From contig JAJBVE010000043.1 of NCBI GenBank assembly GCA_020859995.1, positions 1 through 51,742 of the forward strand: a stretch of DNA of 51,742 nucleotides. Direction: 5' to 3'. The translations under genes were made by a program, and so were the position numbers. Source of the DNA: Clostridiales bacterium (GTDB lineage Bacteria > Bacillota > Clostridia > Lachnospirales > Lachnospiraceae). Below, one piece after another: positions 9,000 through 18,722 of this stretch. Position 1 is the first letter of the stretch; the number at the start of each line of letters is the position of its first letter. The notes beneath the pieces were generated by a model. The model was not told the origin of the DNA and did not search any database. It saw only the letters and a program-made list of their open reading frames with translations.

Positions 9000-10097
9000 A
9001 TGAAGATTCTGAAGATAAACAAAAATACGTTTCTAACGCTGCTTCTGGCGTTTTTGCTCCTCTTTGGAGAGGTAACGGCGCAGGCTGACAGCCTTTCCGC
9101 GGACAACTCCCTCTCCTCGCTCGGAATTACGACAGAAGGAGCAGTGGTATCACCGGAGTTTGCTTATGGGACGACTGTTTATGATGTCACAGTCCCGGCA
9201 GGGACGACTTATCTGTCACTTTCCCCGACGACCAGTAACAGTGCCGCTTATGTCGACAGCATTTCCGGACAGGATCTGGTTGATGGAGCAACGACGGTAT
9301 CAATTGTTGTAGTCGCGGAAAATGGCGATGCTTATACGTACTATCTCAATGTTACCGCGGAAGAAGGTGAGGCGGCAGCCCAGACAGAGACGGAAGTACA
9401 GACGGAGGCACAGACTGAGACAGAGGCCGAGACAGAGGATCCACGCTATGTGAGTGTTGCGCGCGAAACTCTGGAAGAGGCGCAAAATACCATAGCGACA
9501 CTGAAATCGGAGACAAGCTCCTACCGCGACCGCGTGAACCTTTTGATGAAGATTCTCTATGGGATGATCGGTCTTTGCGTTGTGCTTTTGTTTACCGTGA
9601 TTAATCTTCTTCTGAAAAACAGCGACCGGAAATCGGAACTGAATGCTTACCGGGAGATGGGCTACTCTCTGGAGCCGGAGGAACGAGAGCCGGATCGGGC
9701 GGAGGAAAAATCCGAAAAGAAAAAGTCTGAAAAGAAAAAGAAGAAAAAAAAGGAAAAACCAGTTATAGTTGAGACAGGCTCCAGGCAGACTTCAACGGAA
9801 CGGGAGAATTTTTCCACACGTATTTCTGGCGAGCCGGCGTCGGCCGCGTATAGTGAGCCAGATGAATTTGACCGGACCGGCAGAGATACCTTTTATGAGA
9901 AAGAGCCGGCCACGGTTACGAGGATGACGGATGATCCAACGACTGTGCCGAAGCCATCAAAAGCCAGAAAACAGACCAGACAGATGCCGGAATATGCGCC
10001 TTCTCAGGAGACGGCCCGCTATGAACCGAGAAGAAAACCGCCGGTGGATGGCGGAGAAGATGACGGTGAAGTAGGGATCGATTTTATCGACCTGTAA
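9000..10097 (+). CDS. secreted cadherin-like domain protein with one membrane helix and basic tail
   Basis: Protein of 365 residues. Residues 1-30 form a signal peptide (lysine-rich start, leucine run, TAQA end). Residues about 34-122 match the cadherin-like beta-sandwich pattern common in Firmicute surface proteins (LSSLGITTEGAVVSPEF, then YDVTVPAG, ending YYLNVT). A Thr/Glu repeat linker and a short coiled coil follow; about 180-205 is a membrane helix (ILYGMIGLCVVLLFTVINLL). The rest is a cytoplasmic tail with a long lysine run near residue 240. Two membrane passes would place the tail inside the cell. Function unknown; it could link the cell surface to a cytoplasmic partner. AAGGAG precedes the start. 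Confidence 0.8.
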   Translation: MKILKINKNTFLTLLLAFLLLFGEVTAQADSLSADNSLSSLGITTEGAVVSPEFAYGTTVYDVTVPAGTTYLSLSPTTSNSAAYVDSISGQDLVDGATTVSIVVVAENGDAYTYYLNVTAEEGEAAAQTETEVQTEAQTETEAETEDPRYVSVARETLEEAQNTIATLKSETSSYRDRVNLLMKILYGMIGLCVVLLFTVINLLLKNSDRKSELNAYREMGYSLEPEEREPDRAEEKSEKKKSEKKKKKKKEKPVIVETGSRQTSTERENFSTRISGEPASAAYSEPDEFDRTGRDTFYEKEPATVTRMTDDPTTVPKPSKARKQTRQMPEYAPSQETARYEPRRKPPVDGGEDDGEVGIDFIDL

Positions 10098-10121
10098 AGA
10101 CGCAGGAGGAGGCAGCAGACA

Positions 10122-10511
10122 ATGCTGATAGAGATTGATTTTCAGAGTGAAGAGGCTCTTTACATGCAGCTTCGGAATCAGATCGTGATGATGATCGCCA
10201 GATCCATGATTCAGGAGGGAGATCCGCTTCCGTCCGTGCGCCAGCTTGCCGGTGATATCGGCATCAATATGCACACGGTAAATAAAGCATATTCGGTCCT
10301 GAAAGAGGAAGGTTTTGTAACGATTGACCGGAGGCGCGGCGCGGTAATCGCGCTCAGCAATGACTGCGAGCAGGCCAGGGAAGAGCTCAGGCAGAGACTG
10401 CGCGTTATGCTGGCGAAAAGTATTTGTAAAAACATCCCAAGAGAAGAGATTCACACGATGGTAGATGAAATCTATGGAGAACTGCTTTCGGCGAATCTTC
10501 CAGTGGAATAA
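10122..10511 (+). CDS. GntR-family transcriptional regulator (YtrA type)
   Basis: Protein of 129 residues. Residues about 10-75 form a winged helix of the GntR family (LPSVRQLAGDIGINMHTVNKAYSVLKEEGFV). Only about 50 residues follow, too few for a ligand domain, which is the mark of the YtrA subgroup. Such proteins usually repress their own operon, often one with an ABC transporter; here the neighbours are the cadherin-like gene (24 bp upstream) and clpC (24 bp downstream). GGAGGAGG lies before the ATG. Confidence 0.88.
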   Translation: MLIEIDFQSEEALYMQLRNQIVMMIARSMIQEGDPLPSVRQLAGDIGINMHTVNKAYSVLKEEGFVTIDRRRGAVIALSNDCEQAREELRQRLRVMLAKSICKNIPREEIHTMVDEIYGELLSANLPVE

Positions 10512-10535
10512 GACATTTCGCGTTTGGAGGTTTTT

Positions 10536-12986
10536 ATGCGATATCAATTCTCAGAAAGTGCAGTGACGGCACAGAGGCTTGCGGAACGCGCCGCAAAGCG
10601 CTGCGGACACAATTATATTGGCTCGGAGCATCTGCTGATTGGGCTTCTCCAGGAAGAGCATGGCTCCGCGGGTGTGATTCTGAGGGAGAATCATGTCGAA
10701 GAAGCGAAGCTTATGGAGCTGATTGACCAGCTGATCGCGCCTGAGGGCGGTACGGTTTTGAAGGAGCCGGAAGGTCTCACGCCCCGTGCCCGCTCGATTT
10801 TAGAGGAGAGCGATGAGCTTGCACATTTTTTTGATAACCGGGAGATCGGGACGGAGCACATTCTGCTGGCTATGCTCAAGGATATTGAGTGTGTGGCGAC
10901 CAGACTGCTCCATACAATGAAGATCAACCTGCAGAAGCTGTTTTCCGATCTGGTGGAAGTAACCGGGATCCCGGAAGAGAAATACCGGGATTTTGTGCGC
11001 CAGATCCGCTCTGAAGGCGGCAGCGCGAGCCAGACGCCGATGCTGGATCAATACAGCCGGGATCTGACGGCTCTTGCCGCAGCGCATAAGCTGGATATTA
11101 CCGTAGGCCGGGAAATGGAGACGGAGCGCATCATCCAGATTCTGAGCCGCAGGACAAAAAACAATCCCTGTCTGATCGGGGAACCTGGCGTAGGAAAGAC
11201 AGCAATTGTGGAAGGACTGGCGCAGAAAATTGTCAATGGCGAAGTCCCCAGACCCATGCAGAAAAAACGTGTTGTGACGCTTGATATGGCGGCCATGGTT
11301 GCCGGAAGCAAATATCGTGGAGAATTTGAAGAGCGGATCAAGCGCATCATCAACGAGGTGACAGAAGACGGAGAAATTCTTCTCTTTGTAGATGAGCTTC
11401 ATACGATCATAGGAGCCGGAGGCGCGGAAGGAGCGTTGGATGCTTCTAATATCCTTAAGCCGGCGCTCTCCCGTGGGGAACTGCAGATGATCGGAGCGAC
11501 TACGATTGACGAATACCGTAAATATATTGAAAAAGACAGTGCGCTGGAACGCCGCTTTCAGCCAATCATGGTGGAAGAGCCGACCGAAGAGGAAAGCACG
11601 GCAATTCTGCGCGGGCTGCGCCATCAATATGAGGAATTCCACAGCGTAAAGATTACGGATGAGGCTCTGGAGGCTGCCGTAAAGCTTTCCAAACGTTATA
11701 TTAATGACCGTTATCTGCCGGATAAGGCGATTGACCTGATTGACGAGGCCTGCGCCCGAAGCCAGCTTGGATATTATCAGGCCGGATCTTCTATCTCTGC
11801 TTTGCAGGAACAGTACGACGCGTTATCCCAGAAACGGGAAGAGGCGCTTAAGGAAGGCAACCTTGAGGAAGCGAAGATAACGCACGAAGAGATGGAGCAG
11901 CTGGGGAAAAAGCTGCGCCGGCAAAAAGACCGGAGGCTGTCCGCGCGAAATGGCAAAACCCGTTCTGTGACGGAGGATGACATTGCGCATATTGTCTCTG
12001 TCTGGACTAAAATACCAGTGGAAAAGATTGCGGATCAGGAAGGGAAAAAGCTGCTTAAGCTGGAAAAGCTTCTTCATTCCCGCGTGATTGGCCAGGATGA
12101 AGCGGTGGTGTCCGTAGCGAAAGCTGTGCGCAGAAGCCGTTCCGGACTGAAAAGCCCGAATCGCCCGATTGGTTCCTTCCTTTTTCTCGGACCAACGGGC
12201 GTCGGCAAGACGGAATTGTCCAAGGCACTTGCTGACCTGGTCTACGGCACGCCGAACTCTTTGATCCGGATAGATATGTCAGAGTATATGGAAAAACACA
12301 GCGTATCCAGACTGGTCGGTTCTCCTCCGGGATATGTCGGATACGACGAGGGCGGTCAGCTCAGTGAAAAGGTGCGCCGGAATCCTTATTCGGTGGTTCT
12401 CTTTGACGAGATTGAAAAGGCACATCCGGATATTTTCAATATCCTGCTGCAGGTGCTGGACGAGGGGCATATCACGGATGCGCAGGGACGTAAGATTGAT
12501 TTTAGAAATACGATCCTGATTATGACTTCAAATGCCGGCGCGCAGTCAATCATCGCGCCCAAGCATCTGGGATTTGGCGCCGGGGATGACGCAAAGAAAA
12601 ATTATGAGACGATGAAAAGCAGTGTTATGGAGGAAGTGCGCAGGATCTTCAAACCGGAGTTTTTAAACCGGATAGATGAGACGATCGTATTTCATTCGCT
12701 CTCAGAGGAAAACCTGCGTGAAATCACCAATTTGCTGCTGGAAGAGTTGAAAAAGCGTGGAAATGAACAGCTTGGCCTGAAGCTGAGCTTCAGTGCTGCC
12801 CTGAAGCAGCTGATCGCGAAAGAAGGCAATGATCCGAAGTACGGGGCCAGACCGCTGCGCCGCGCAGTGCAGAACCGGGTAGAAGATCCCCTCGCGGAGG
12901 AAATCCTCTCCGGCCGGGTGAAAGCGGGAGATTCTGTGAGCGTAGGCGTCGAGAAGGGAACGGTAGTTTTTCGGACGCAGGGATGA
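10536..12986 (+). CDS. clpC: ClpC-type AAA+ unfoldase
   Basis: Protein of 816 residues: double Clp N domain (about 1-145), first AAA+ module with Walker A GEPGVGKT near 215, a middle coiled segment around 410-450 with a UVR-like stretch, and a second AAA+ module with Walker A GPTGVGKT near 552. It unfolds proteins for ClpP. The ATG at 10536 has GGAGG 6 nt upstream; a TTG at 10524 in the same frame is less likely. The usual partners ctsR-mcsA-mcsB are absent here, so control may come from the GntR gene directly upstream. radA follows after one small gene, as in many Clostridia. Confidence 0.93.
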   Translation: MRYQFSESAVTAQRLAERAAKRCGHNYIGSEHLLIGLLQEEHGSAGVILRENHVEEAKLMELIDQLIAPEGGTVLKEPEGLTPRARSILEESDELAHFFDNREIGTEHILLAMLKDIECVATRLLHTMKINLQKLFSDLVEVTGIPEEKYRDFVRQIRSEGGSASQTPMLDQYSRDLTALAAAHKLDITVGREMETERIIQILSRRTKNNPCLIGEPGVGKTAIVEGLAQKIVNGEVPRPMQKKRVVTLDMAAMVAGSKYRGEFEERIKRIINEVTEDGEILLFVDELHTIIGAGGAEGALDASNILKPALSRGELQMIGATTIDEYRKYIEKDSALERRFQPIMVEEPTEEESTAILRGLRHQYEEFHSVKITDEALEAAVKLSKRYINDRYLPDKAIDLIDEACARSQLGYYQAGSSISALQEQYDALSQKREEALKEGNLEEAKITHEEMEQLGKKLRRQKDRRLSARNGKTRSVTEDDIAHIVSVWTKIPVEKIADQEGKKLLKLEKLLHSRVIGQDEAVVSVAKAVRRSRSGLKSPNRPIGSFLFLGPTGVGKTELSKALADLVYGTPNSLIRIDMSEYMEKHSVSRLVGSPPGYVGYDEGGQLSEKVRRNPYSVVLFDEIEKAHPDIFNILLQVLDEGHITDAQGRKIDFRNTILIMTSNAGAQSIIAPKHLGFGAGDDAKKNYETMKSSVMEEVRRIFKPEFLNRIDETIVFHSLSEENLREITNLLLEELKKRGNEQLGLKLSFSAALKQLIAKEGNDPKYGARPLRRAVQNRVEDPLAEEILSGRVKAGDSVSVGVEKGTVVFRTQG

Positions 12987-13016
12987 AAACTACTGCTGGA
13001 ATTTGACGATTTTTTA

Positions 13017-13025
13017 TGCTATAGT
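13017..13025 (+). promoter_or_regulatory. extended -10 promoter upstream of the small gene and radA
   Basis: TGC followed by TATAGT (13020-13025). No good -35 lies 17 nt upstream, so it would depend on the extended -10. About 150 nt of leader separate it from the start at 13186; I see no known riboswitch there. Confidence 0.4.
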
Positions 13026-13185
13026 GAAGCATCATGCGGCGTTTTTTTGTCGTACCAGTTAGAGGACTGCCGCTTTACATGGGGCTGCGGGCAGCACACG
13101 AAGAGGCTGTCCGCCATATCTTATTCACAGAGACGAAAAACATCTCTGGGCGAGAGAAATACATAATTAGGGAGGGCATTTTCGT

Positions 13186-13602
13186 ATGTCAGGAATTACG
13201 GAGCTTATCTGCACGGAAGAGGATGGCACACTCAGCTTTGGCAATTACGTGCTTTCTGAGAAATCTAAAAAGTATGATTATGAACACGATGGGGATCTGT
13301 ACAAGGTAAAAACGTTCACAGATATTACCAGGCTTGAGCGCAACGGTCTGTTTGTGTACGAGTCTGTCCCGGGGACAACGGTACATCATTTCCACGCGAC
13401 TGGAAATGGCGTTTCCTTTGAAGTAGAAGGAGAGAAGGATGCCCAGATCATTCTGGGGATGGAAGAAGACGCTCAGTACAAGGTTTATCTGCAGGATGTG
13501 AATGTAGGTGTGGTGACGACCAGTATGGGCGGAAAGCTTGTGCTCAGTGTGGAAACCGGCGCTGCTGCCGGTCCGGTGTCGGTAAAGGTCGTGAAACTGT
13601 AA
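13186..13602 (+). CDS. small conserved protein of unknown function between clpC and radA
   Basis: Protein of 138 residues, acidic, without signal peptide or membrane helix. It reads as mostly beta strand: an N-terminal half with EEDGTLSFGNYVL and KVKTFTDITRLERNGLFVYES, and a C-terminal half with VSFEVEGEKDAQIIL and Gly-rich turns ending VSVKVVKL. Proteins of this look occur next to radA in Lachnospiraceae and are sometimes labelled endosialidase, but nothing in the sequence resembles a sialidase active site, so I do not adopt that name. TTAGGGAGGG precedes the ATG. Confidence 0.8.
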   Translation: MSGITELICTEEDGTLSFGNYVLSEKSKKYDYEHDGDLYKVKTFTDITRLERNGLFVYESVPGTTVHHFHATGNGVSFEVEGEKDAQIILGMEEDAQYKVYLQDVNVGVVTTSMGGKLVLSVETGAAAGPVSVKVVKL

Positions 13603-13663
13603 TTTACTTCCGCGAAGCAGCGGACTTTCAGGCCGACATTGCAAGACAGAGGAAATGAATGAG

Positions 13664-15031
13664 ATGGCAAAGACAAAGACCGTATTTTTCTGCCAGAGCT
13701 GTGGCTATGAGTCCTCGAAATGGATGGGGCAGTGTCCGGCATGCAAAGAGTGGAATACCTTTGCAGAAGAACCAAAGACAGTGAGTAAAAAAGCGGCTTC
13801 CGGCGCGGTGCGCCGGGAGCTTTCGGCAAAGCCCAGGACGCTTTCCGAGATTGAGTTCAGTGAGGAATCCCGTATCACGACAGGTATGGGCGAGTTTGAC
13901 CGTGTGCTTGGCGGGGGAATCGTACAGGGTTCCCTGGTGCTTCTGGGCGGGGATCCGGGAATTGGAAAATCGACATTGCTTTTGCAGATGTGCAGGAACC
14001 TTGCGTCGAACGGACGCCGGGTTCTCTATGTCTCAGGGGAGGAATCGCCGCAGCAGATCCGCATGCGCGCGCAGCGGATGGGAGATTTTTCTGGGAACCT
14101 GAAAATTTTCTGCGAAACGAATCTCTCTGATATCCGTGAAACGCTTTCCACAGAGAAGCCGGATATTGCTATTATCGACTCCATACAGACCATGTATCAT
14201 GAAGACGTGGCTTCTGCGCCTGGGAGCGTCTCACAGGTGCGGGAGAGTACCGGCATCCTGCTGCAGATCGCAAAAGGAATGAATATTACGATCTTTGTGG
14301 TCGGTCATGTGACCAAAGAAGGCGTGGTTGCCGGTCCTCGTGTACTGGAGCATATGGTGGACACGGTACTTTACTGTGAGGGTGATCGCTATGCGTCCTA
14401 TCGGATTCTGCGCAGCGCGAAAAACCGTTTCGGTTCGACAAACGAAATCGGTGTGTTTGAAATGCGTTCTGAAGGTCTGGCGGAGGTCCCGAATCCGTCC
14501 GAATATATGCTGGAAGGAAAACCGGAGGGAGCCTCCGGATCCATCGTGGCCTGTACCATGGAGGGCACACGCCCGGTACTTCTGGAGGTACAGGCACTGG
14601 TGTGCAAGACGAATCTGGCTTATCCGCGCCGCACGGCGGCAGGCACGGACCTGAACCGGGTGAATCTGCTGATCGCGGTTCTGGAAAAGCGCGTGGGCAT
14701 GCGCCTTTCTTCCTGCGACGCATATGTCAATATTGCGGGCGGCATTCGCATGAGTGAGCCGGCTCTGGATCTGGGGATCGTACTTGCGATCGCGTCCAGT
14801 ATGCAGGATCGGCCGATCGATGAAAAAACCATTGCTTTCGGAGAAGTGGGCTTAAGCGGTGAGGTGCGATCCGTTTCGATGGCGGAACAGCGTGTCCGGG
14901 AGGCTGCCCGTCTGGGCTTTACGACGGTCATTTTGCCTGAGGCTTGTAAAAAACAGCTAAAGAAAATGGAAGGGATCCAGTTGATCGGCGTGCGTGGTGT
15001 GCGGGACGCGATCGGGAAAATTTTGTCATGA
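13664..15031 (+). CDS. radA: DNA repair protein RadA (Sms)
   Basis: Protein of 455 residues. N-terminal C4 zinc finger (Cys 10, 13, 24, 27), RecA-like ATPase with Walker A GGDPGIGKST near 95-104, the RadA-specific KNRFG motif near 253, and a C-terminal Lon-protease-like domain. It is a DnaB-like branch-migration helicase in recombination. The ATG at 13664 is preferred to 13655 because AGAGGA lies 10 nt before it and the protein then begins like its relatives. Confidence 0.93.
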   Translation: MAKTKTVFFCQSCGYESSKWMGQCPACKEWNTFAEEPKTVSKKAASGAVRRELSAKPRTLSEIEFSEESRITTGMGEFDRVLGGGIVQGSLVLLGGDPGIGKSTLLLQMCRNLASNGRRVLYVSGEESPQQIRMRAQRMGDFSGNLKIFCETNLSDIRETLSTEKPDIAIIDSIQTMYHEDVASAPGSVSQVRESTGILLQIAKGMNITIFVVGHVTKEGVVAGPRVLEHMVDTVLYCEGDRYASYRILRSAKNRFGSTNEIGVFEMRSEGLAEVPNPSEYMLEGKPEGASGSIVACTMEGTRPVLLEVQALVCKTNLAYPRRTAAGTDLNRVNLLIAVLEKRVGMRLSSCDAYVNIAGGIRMSEPALDLGIVLAIASSMQDRPIDEKTIAFGEVGLSGEVRSVSMAEQRVREAARLGFTTVILPEACKKQLKKMEGIQLIGVRGVRDAIGKILS

Positions 15032-15080
15032 ATCATCTGTGCAGTGAAAAACAGCAGAAGTTATAATTTGGAGGTCACCC

Positions 15081-15623
15081 TTGGCGCTTGAAAAAGAGGA
15101 TTATACTATTGATGATATTAATGATTTACCGGATGGAGTTCGTGCGGAGCTGATTGACGGCCAGATTTATTACATGGCTCCTCCGATGCGTGAACACCAG
15201 CGCATTACCGGAAGACTTTCCCGCATAATTGGAAATTATATTGATGCGAAACATGGCGGATGTGAGGTCTATGAGGCACCGTTTCAGGTTCGGTTAAATA
15301 AAGATGATAAGAATTATGTTGAACCAGATATTTCTGTTATCTGTGATACAGATAAGCTGACGGATTACGGATGTGCCGGCGCACCGGACTGGGTGATCGA
15401 GGTGGTTTCGCCTGGCAGCGTGAAAATGGATTATGGGATAAAGCTTTTTAAATATCGGTCTGCAGGAGTCCGGGAATATTGGCTTGTCGATCCGATGTCA
15501 AGGACTGTAATTGTTTATAATTTTGAAAAGGATGATGTAACGAAATATCCATTTACAGAATCGGTGCCTTCTGGTATTTATCCGGATCTTATGATAGCTA
15601 TAGAGCCATCACAGGAGAAGTAG
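15081..15623 (+). CDS. Uma2-family (DUF820) putative PD-(D/E)XK nuclease
   Basis: Protein of 180 residues with the restriction-endonuclease-like Uma2 fold: ELIDGQIYYM near residue 26, EPDISVIC near 90, then a PDWVIEVVSPGS strand (the PD and ExV parts of the active site) and REYWLVDP. It starts at TTG 15081 with GGAGGT 5 nt upstream. The family is very common in cyanobacteria and scattered in Firmicutes; its cellular role is unknown. A second member, with an added HTH, is at 37444. Confidence 0.82.
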   Translation: MALEKEDYTIDDINDLPDGVRAELIDGQIYYMAPPMREHQRITGRLSRIIGNYIDAKHGGCEVYEAPFQVRLNKDDKNYVEPDISVICDTDKLTDYGCAGAPDWVIEVVSPGSVKMDYGIKLFKYRSAGVREYWLVDPMSRTVIVYNFEKDDVTKYPFTESVPSGIYPDLMIAIEPSQEK

Positions 15624-15661
15624 ATATTATGTCGGCTTTTCCGTGAATACAAGGTATTATT

Positions 15662-15695
15662 GAAAAAAAGTCCCGGAACTTATTCCGAGACTTTT
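15662..15695 (-). terminator. terminator of the tRNA-Trp gene (probably bidirectional)
   Basis: An 11-bp stem with one mismatch (15668-15678 with 15683-15693) is followed on the minus strand by a run of seven U. On the plus strand it is followed by UUUU, so it may also end transcription from the Uma2 gene. Confidence 0.75.
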
Positions 15696-15698
15696 ATA

Positions 15699-15769
15699 CA
15701 GGGGTTGAGAGAATCGAACTCCCACTAAGAGTTTTGGAGACTCCTGTCATACCACTTGACCAAACCCCT
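15699..15769 (-). tRNA. tRNA-Trp (CCA)
   Basis: Read on the minus strand: acceptor stem AGGGGTT/AACCCCT, discriminator G, anticodon stem GGAGT/ACTCT with loop CTCCAAA giving anticodon CCA, and T arm GGGAG-TTCGATT-CTCTC. The 3' CCA is not encoded. All three stems pair. Confidence 0.95.
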
Positions 15770-15798
15770 ATGAGGCAACTCGCTTGCCACGATTTAAA

Positions 15799-15827
15799 TT
15801 TATAACACAGAAACGTGGTTCTGTCAA
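15799..15827 (-). promoter_or_regulatory. promoter of tRNA-Trp
   Basis: Minus-strand TTGACA (15822-15827), 17-nt spacer, TATAAA (15799-15804), about 30 bp upstream of the mature tRNA 5' end. Confidence 0.8.
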
Positions 15828-15900
15828 TAGGATTTTCATGAAATCCAGAATGGATTTTTCACAAAAAATTCAAAAAGGGGTAGATTTTTCTTTAATGCTG

Positions 15901-15909
15901 TGCTATAGT
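15901..15909 (+). promoter_or_regulatory. extended -10 promoter of the peptide transporter operon
   Basis: TGC directly before TATAGT (15904-15909), the same form as at 13017. The -35 is poor. The start point would be about 15916, right at the foot of a strong hairpin. Confidence 0.5.
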
Positions 15910-15916
15910 AAAGCAA

Positions 15917-15953
15917 ACGCAAGGCTGCGCAGGTATGCTGTGCAGCCTTGCGT
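15917..15953 (+). promoter_or_regulatory. 5' leader stem-loop of the peptide transporter mRNA
   Basis: A perfect 12-bp stem (15917-15928 with 15942-15953) at the predicted 5' end of the transcript. No U-run follows, so it is unlikely to be a terminator; it may stabilise the mRNA. A second small stem TCACTT/AAGTGA follows at about 15966-15988. Confidence 0.5.
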
Positions 15954-16012
15954 GTTCTAATCTGTTTCACTTTTCCTTTAAGAAGTGAGACAACGAAAAG
16001 GAGGAGAATCAA

Positions 16013-17656
16013 ATGAAAAAGAGGAAAGCGATGCTTTCGATCACTCTTGCAGCGGCGATGATGCTGAGCATGGGCAGTGTTCAGGTATCTGCCGAGGAGG
16101 CTGAAGGCGCTGTGCTCAATGTCATGATTGAGACAGCTGTCGAGTCTCTTGACCCGCAGCAGGCGACAGACGGTACCTCGTTCGAGGTGATTGCCGACTA
16201 TACGGACGGCCTGATGCAGATGGATTCAGACGGAGCGGCAGTCGAAGCTCTGGCGGAGAGCTATGAGATTTCAGAGGACGGCCTGACCTATACGTTCCAT
16301 ATACGCGAGGCATACTGGAGCAATGGTGTTCAGGTGACAGCGGCTGACTTTGTATATGCATGGCAGAGAGCCGTAGATCCGGATATTGCATCTGAGTATG
16401 CATACATGCTCAGCGACATTGGCCAGATCGTAAACGCGGAAGCGATTATCGCGGGCGAGATGGACAAGAGTGAGCTTGGCGTGACAGCTGTGGACGACCA
16501 GACACTGGAAGTACAGCTGAATGTTCCGGTCAGCTATTTCCTGTCACTGATGTATTTCCCGACCTTCTATCCGGTTAACCAGGAGTTCTGTGAGTCCTGC
16601 GGCGATACCTTCGGCACCAGCCCGGATACCGTGCTTTCCAACGGCGCTTTTATCCTGACCGATTACGAGCCGGCAGCTACCGCATTTGAACTGGTAAAGA
16701 ATGAGGATTACTGGGATGCAGACCGTGTGTCTCTTGGCGGACTGAGCTATCAGGTGATCCAGGATTCCCAGCAGGCTCTGATGAGCTATCAGGTAGGCGA
16801 TCTGGATATCACGCTGGTAAACGGCGATCAGGTTGAGCAGGTAGAGGATGATCCGGAGTTTGACAGCATTGGCGCCGGCTATCTGTGGTATGTCAGCCCG
16901 AATATGGACGCAGTTCCGGAGCTGGCGAACCTGAACATCCGTATGGCTCTGACGATGGCGATTGACCGTGAGTCGATCACCGCTGACGTTCTTAAGGATG
17001 GTTCCAAGGCTACTTATACGGCTGTCCCGATGGATTTCGCGACTGGCCCGGACGGATCCGACTATGCGGAGGATCAGACCAGATATTCGGATGTATGCAC
17101 CTATGACGCGACTCTGGCTGCGGAATATTGGCAGGCAGGTCTGGAGGAGCTTGGCATTTCTGAGCTGACTCTGGATATGGTAGTAGATTCGGACGATGCG
17201 CCGCAGAAGGTGGCGGCTGTCCTGAAAGAGCAGTGGGAGACCACCCTTCCGGGTCTGACTATTAACCTGGTTGTAGAGCCGAAGAAGCAGAGAGTGCAGG
17301 ATATGCAGGATGGCAACTTTGAGCTCGGCCTTACCCGTTGGGGACCGGACTACGCAGATCCGATGACCTACCTTGGTATGTGGGTAACCGGCAATTCCAA
17401 CAACTATGGTCTCTGGAGCAACGAGGAGTATGATGCAATCATTGAAGAGTGCACGACCGGAGATCTCTGCACGGACGCTGAGGCACGCTGGGCAGCTCTG
17501 TATGACGCAGAGGCGATTGCGATGCAGGAAGCGGTTATCTTCCCGCTGTATACACAGTGCAACGCGCAGATGGTATCTTCGAGTGTTACAGGCATCGAAT
17601 TCCACGCAGTAGCTCTGAACCGTGTGTATAAGAATACGGTAAAGACTGTGGAATAA
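16013..17656 (+). CDS. oligopeptide-type ABC transporter substrate-binding protein
   Basis: Protein of 547 residues of the family 5 extracellular binding proteins (OppA/DppA). It has a signal peptide 1-27 (lysines, alanine/methionine core, end VSA before EE), then the family start LNVMIETAVESLDPQQATD, and GLTYTFHIRE and ADFVYAWQRAVDP. The fold captures peptides outside the membrane and hands them to the permeases downstream. Unusually for a Gram-positive member there is no Cys near the signal peptide end, so no lipid anchor is predicted. AAAAGGAGGAG lies before the ATG. It heads a five-gene transporter operon. Confidence 0.9.
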   Translation: MKKRKAMLSITLAAAMMLSMGSVQVSAEEAEGAVLNVMIETAVESLDPQQATDGTSFEVIADYTDGLMQMDSDGAAVEALAESYEISEDGLTYTFHIREAYWSNGVQVTAADFVYAWQRAVDPDIASEYAYMLSDIGQIVNAEAIIAGEMDKSELGVTAVDDQTLEVQLNVPVSYFLSLMYFPTFYPVNQEFCESCGDTFGTSPDTVLSNGAFILTDYEPAATAFELVKNEDYWDADRVSLGGLSYQVIQDSQQALMSYQVGDLDITLVNGDQVEQVEDDPEFDSIGAGYLWYVSPNMDAVPELANLNIRMALTMAIDRESITADVLKDGSKATYTAVPMDFATGPDGSDYAEDQTRYSDVCTYDATLAAEYWQAGLEELGISELTLDMVVDSDDAPQKVAAVLKEQWETTLPGLTINLVVEPKKQRVQDMQDGNFELGLTRWGPDYADPMTYLGMWVTGNSNNYGLWSNEEYDAIIEECTTGDLCTDAEARWAALYDAEAIAMQEAVIFPLYTQCNAQMVSSSVTGIEFHAVALNRVYKNTVKTVE

Positions 17657-17687
17657 ATAGTCTTACATAAGCGACAACAAAAAGGTT

Positions 17688-17717
17688 GGCCGCGCGAAGG
17701 GGAGCCTTGGCGCGGCC
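17688..17717 (+). terminator. GC-rich hairpin between binding protein and permease genes
   Basis: GGCCGCGC (17688-17695) pairs with GCGCGGCC (17710-17717). The tail TTGACATTTATG is a poor U-run, so this is more likely a partial terminator or RNA stabiliser that leaves extra mRNA for the binding protein. Confidence 0.5.
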
Positions 17718-17783
17718 TTGACATTTATGCACAGGGGCAGGAGGCTAAAAAGCCTCTTACTCGATCATCCCGGGAGGTACATG

Positions 17784-18719
17784 GTGAAAAAATATACGCT
17801 GAAGCGAATACTGACCTCTTTTCTGACCCTGCTGGCCATTTTATTCGTGCTGTTTCTTTTGATGCAGCTGATGCCGGGGTCTCCTTTTAACGATGAAAAA
17901 TTGAGCAGTGATCAGCGGGAGCTGCTGTACGCGAAGTATGGGCTTGACCAGCCGGTTATTGTTCAGTTCTTCAGATATGCCGCGAATATGCTGCGCGGTG
18001 ATTTGGGCGTCAGCTACAACATTTCGAAAAACACGCCGATTTCGCAGCTGATTCAGACCAGACTGCCGATTTCCATCGGCATCGGCGGCGCTGCCGTCAC
18101 GATTGGAGCGATTGTAGGTCTGCTTCTTGGCCTTCTGGCCGCGCTGAAGCATGATACGATCTGGGATTCTCTGGCGACCATTATTTCGGTGATCGGTGTT
18201 TCGGTGCCTTCGTATGTGTTCGCGCTGGCCTTGAGCTATTACTTTGGCTTTAAACTGCGCTGGTTCCCGATGCTCTTTTCCACAAAGACGCTTTACGCAT
18301 CCAGTGTCCTGCCGAGCATTTCGCTTTCCATGTTCACAATGGCATCGATTGCCCGTTTTACCAGAAGTGAAATGCTGGAGGTGCTGGGGAGCGAGTACAT
18401 GCTGCTTGCGGAGAGCAAGGGAATTTCCGGCTCCGCGCTGATTTTCCGGCACGCGCTGCGGAATGCACTGATCCCGATTATTACGGTGCTGGCTCCGCTG
18501 GTGGTTGACCTGATGACAGGTTCGCTGGTGGTCGAGAAGATATTCGCGATACCTGGCGTAGGCAGCCTGCTGGTAAACGCGATTCAGTCCAATGATTACA
18601 ATGTAGTTATCGCCCTGAGCTTTATTTATTCTGCTCTTTATATTGGCATTATGCTGGTGGTTGATATCTTATACGGAGTGATCGATCCGAGAATCCGGCT
18701 GGCAAAGGAGGGAGACTGA
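17784..18719 (+). CDS. oppB: peptide ABC transporter permease, OppB/DppB type
   Basis: Protein of about 311 residues, six membrane helices. It begins KKYTLKRILTSFLTLLAILFVLFLLMQLMPGSPF, the typical first helix and PG-P motif of this family, and carries the ATPase-contact EAA-like loop (ARFTRSEMLEVLGSEYMLLAESKG). Start: GGGAGG is 6 nt before GTG 17784 and only 3 nt before ATG 17781; both are possible. An upstream ATG at 17718 in the same frame adds a non-hydrophobic stretch and is rejected. oppC follows after 3 bp. Confidence 0.9.
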   Translation: MKKYTLKRILTSFLTLLAILFVLFLLMQLMPGSPFNDEKLSSDQRELLYAKYGLDQPVIVQFFRYAANMLRGDLGVSYNISKNTPISQLIQTRLPISIGIGGAAVTIGAIVGLLLGLLAALKHDTIWDSLATIISVIGVSVPSYVFALALSYYFGFKLRWFPMLFSTKTLYASSVLPSISLSMFTMASIARFTRSEMLEVLGSEYMLLAESKGISGSALIFRHALRNALIPIITVLAPLVVDLMTGSLVVEKIFAIPGVGSLLVNAIQSNDYNVVIALSFIYSALYIGIMLVVDILYGVIDPRIRLAKEGD

Positions 18720-18722
18720 CCT

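Noticed and set aside
15917-15953. Leader hairpin as a terminator
   Set aside because: The 12-bp stem is not followed by a U-run.
16544-17605. 353-codon minus-strand open frame
   Set aside because: Shadow of the peptide-binding protein gene, which has a signal peptide, family motifs and ribosome site.
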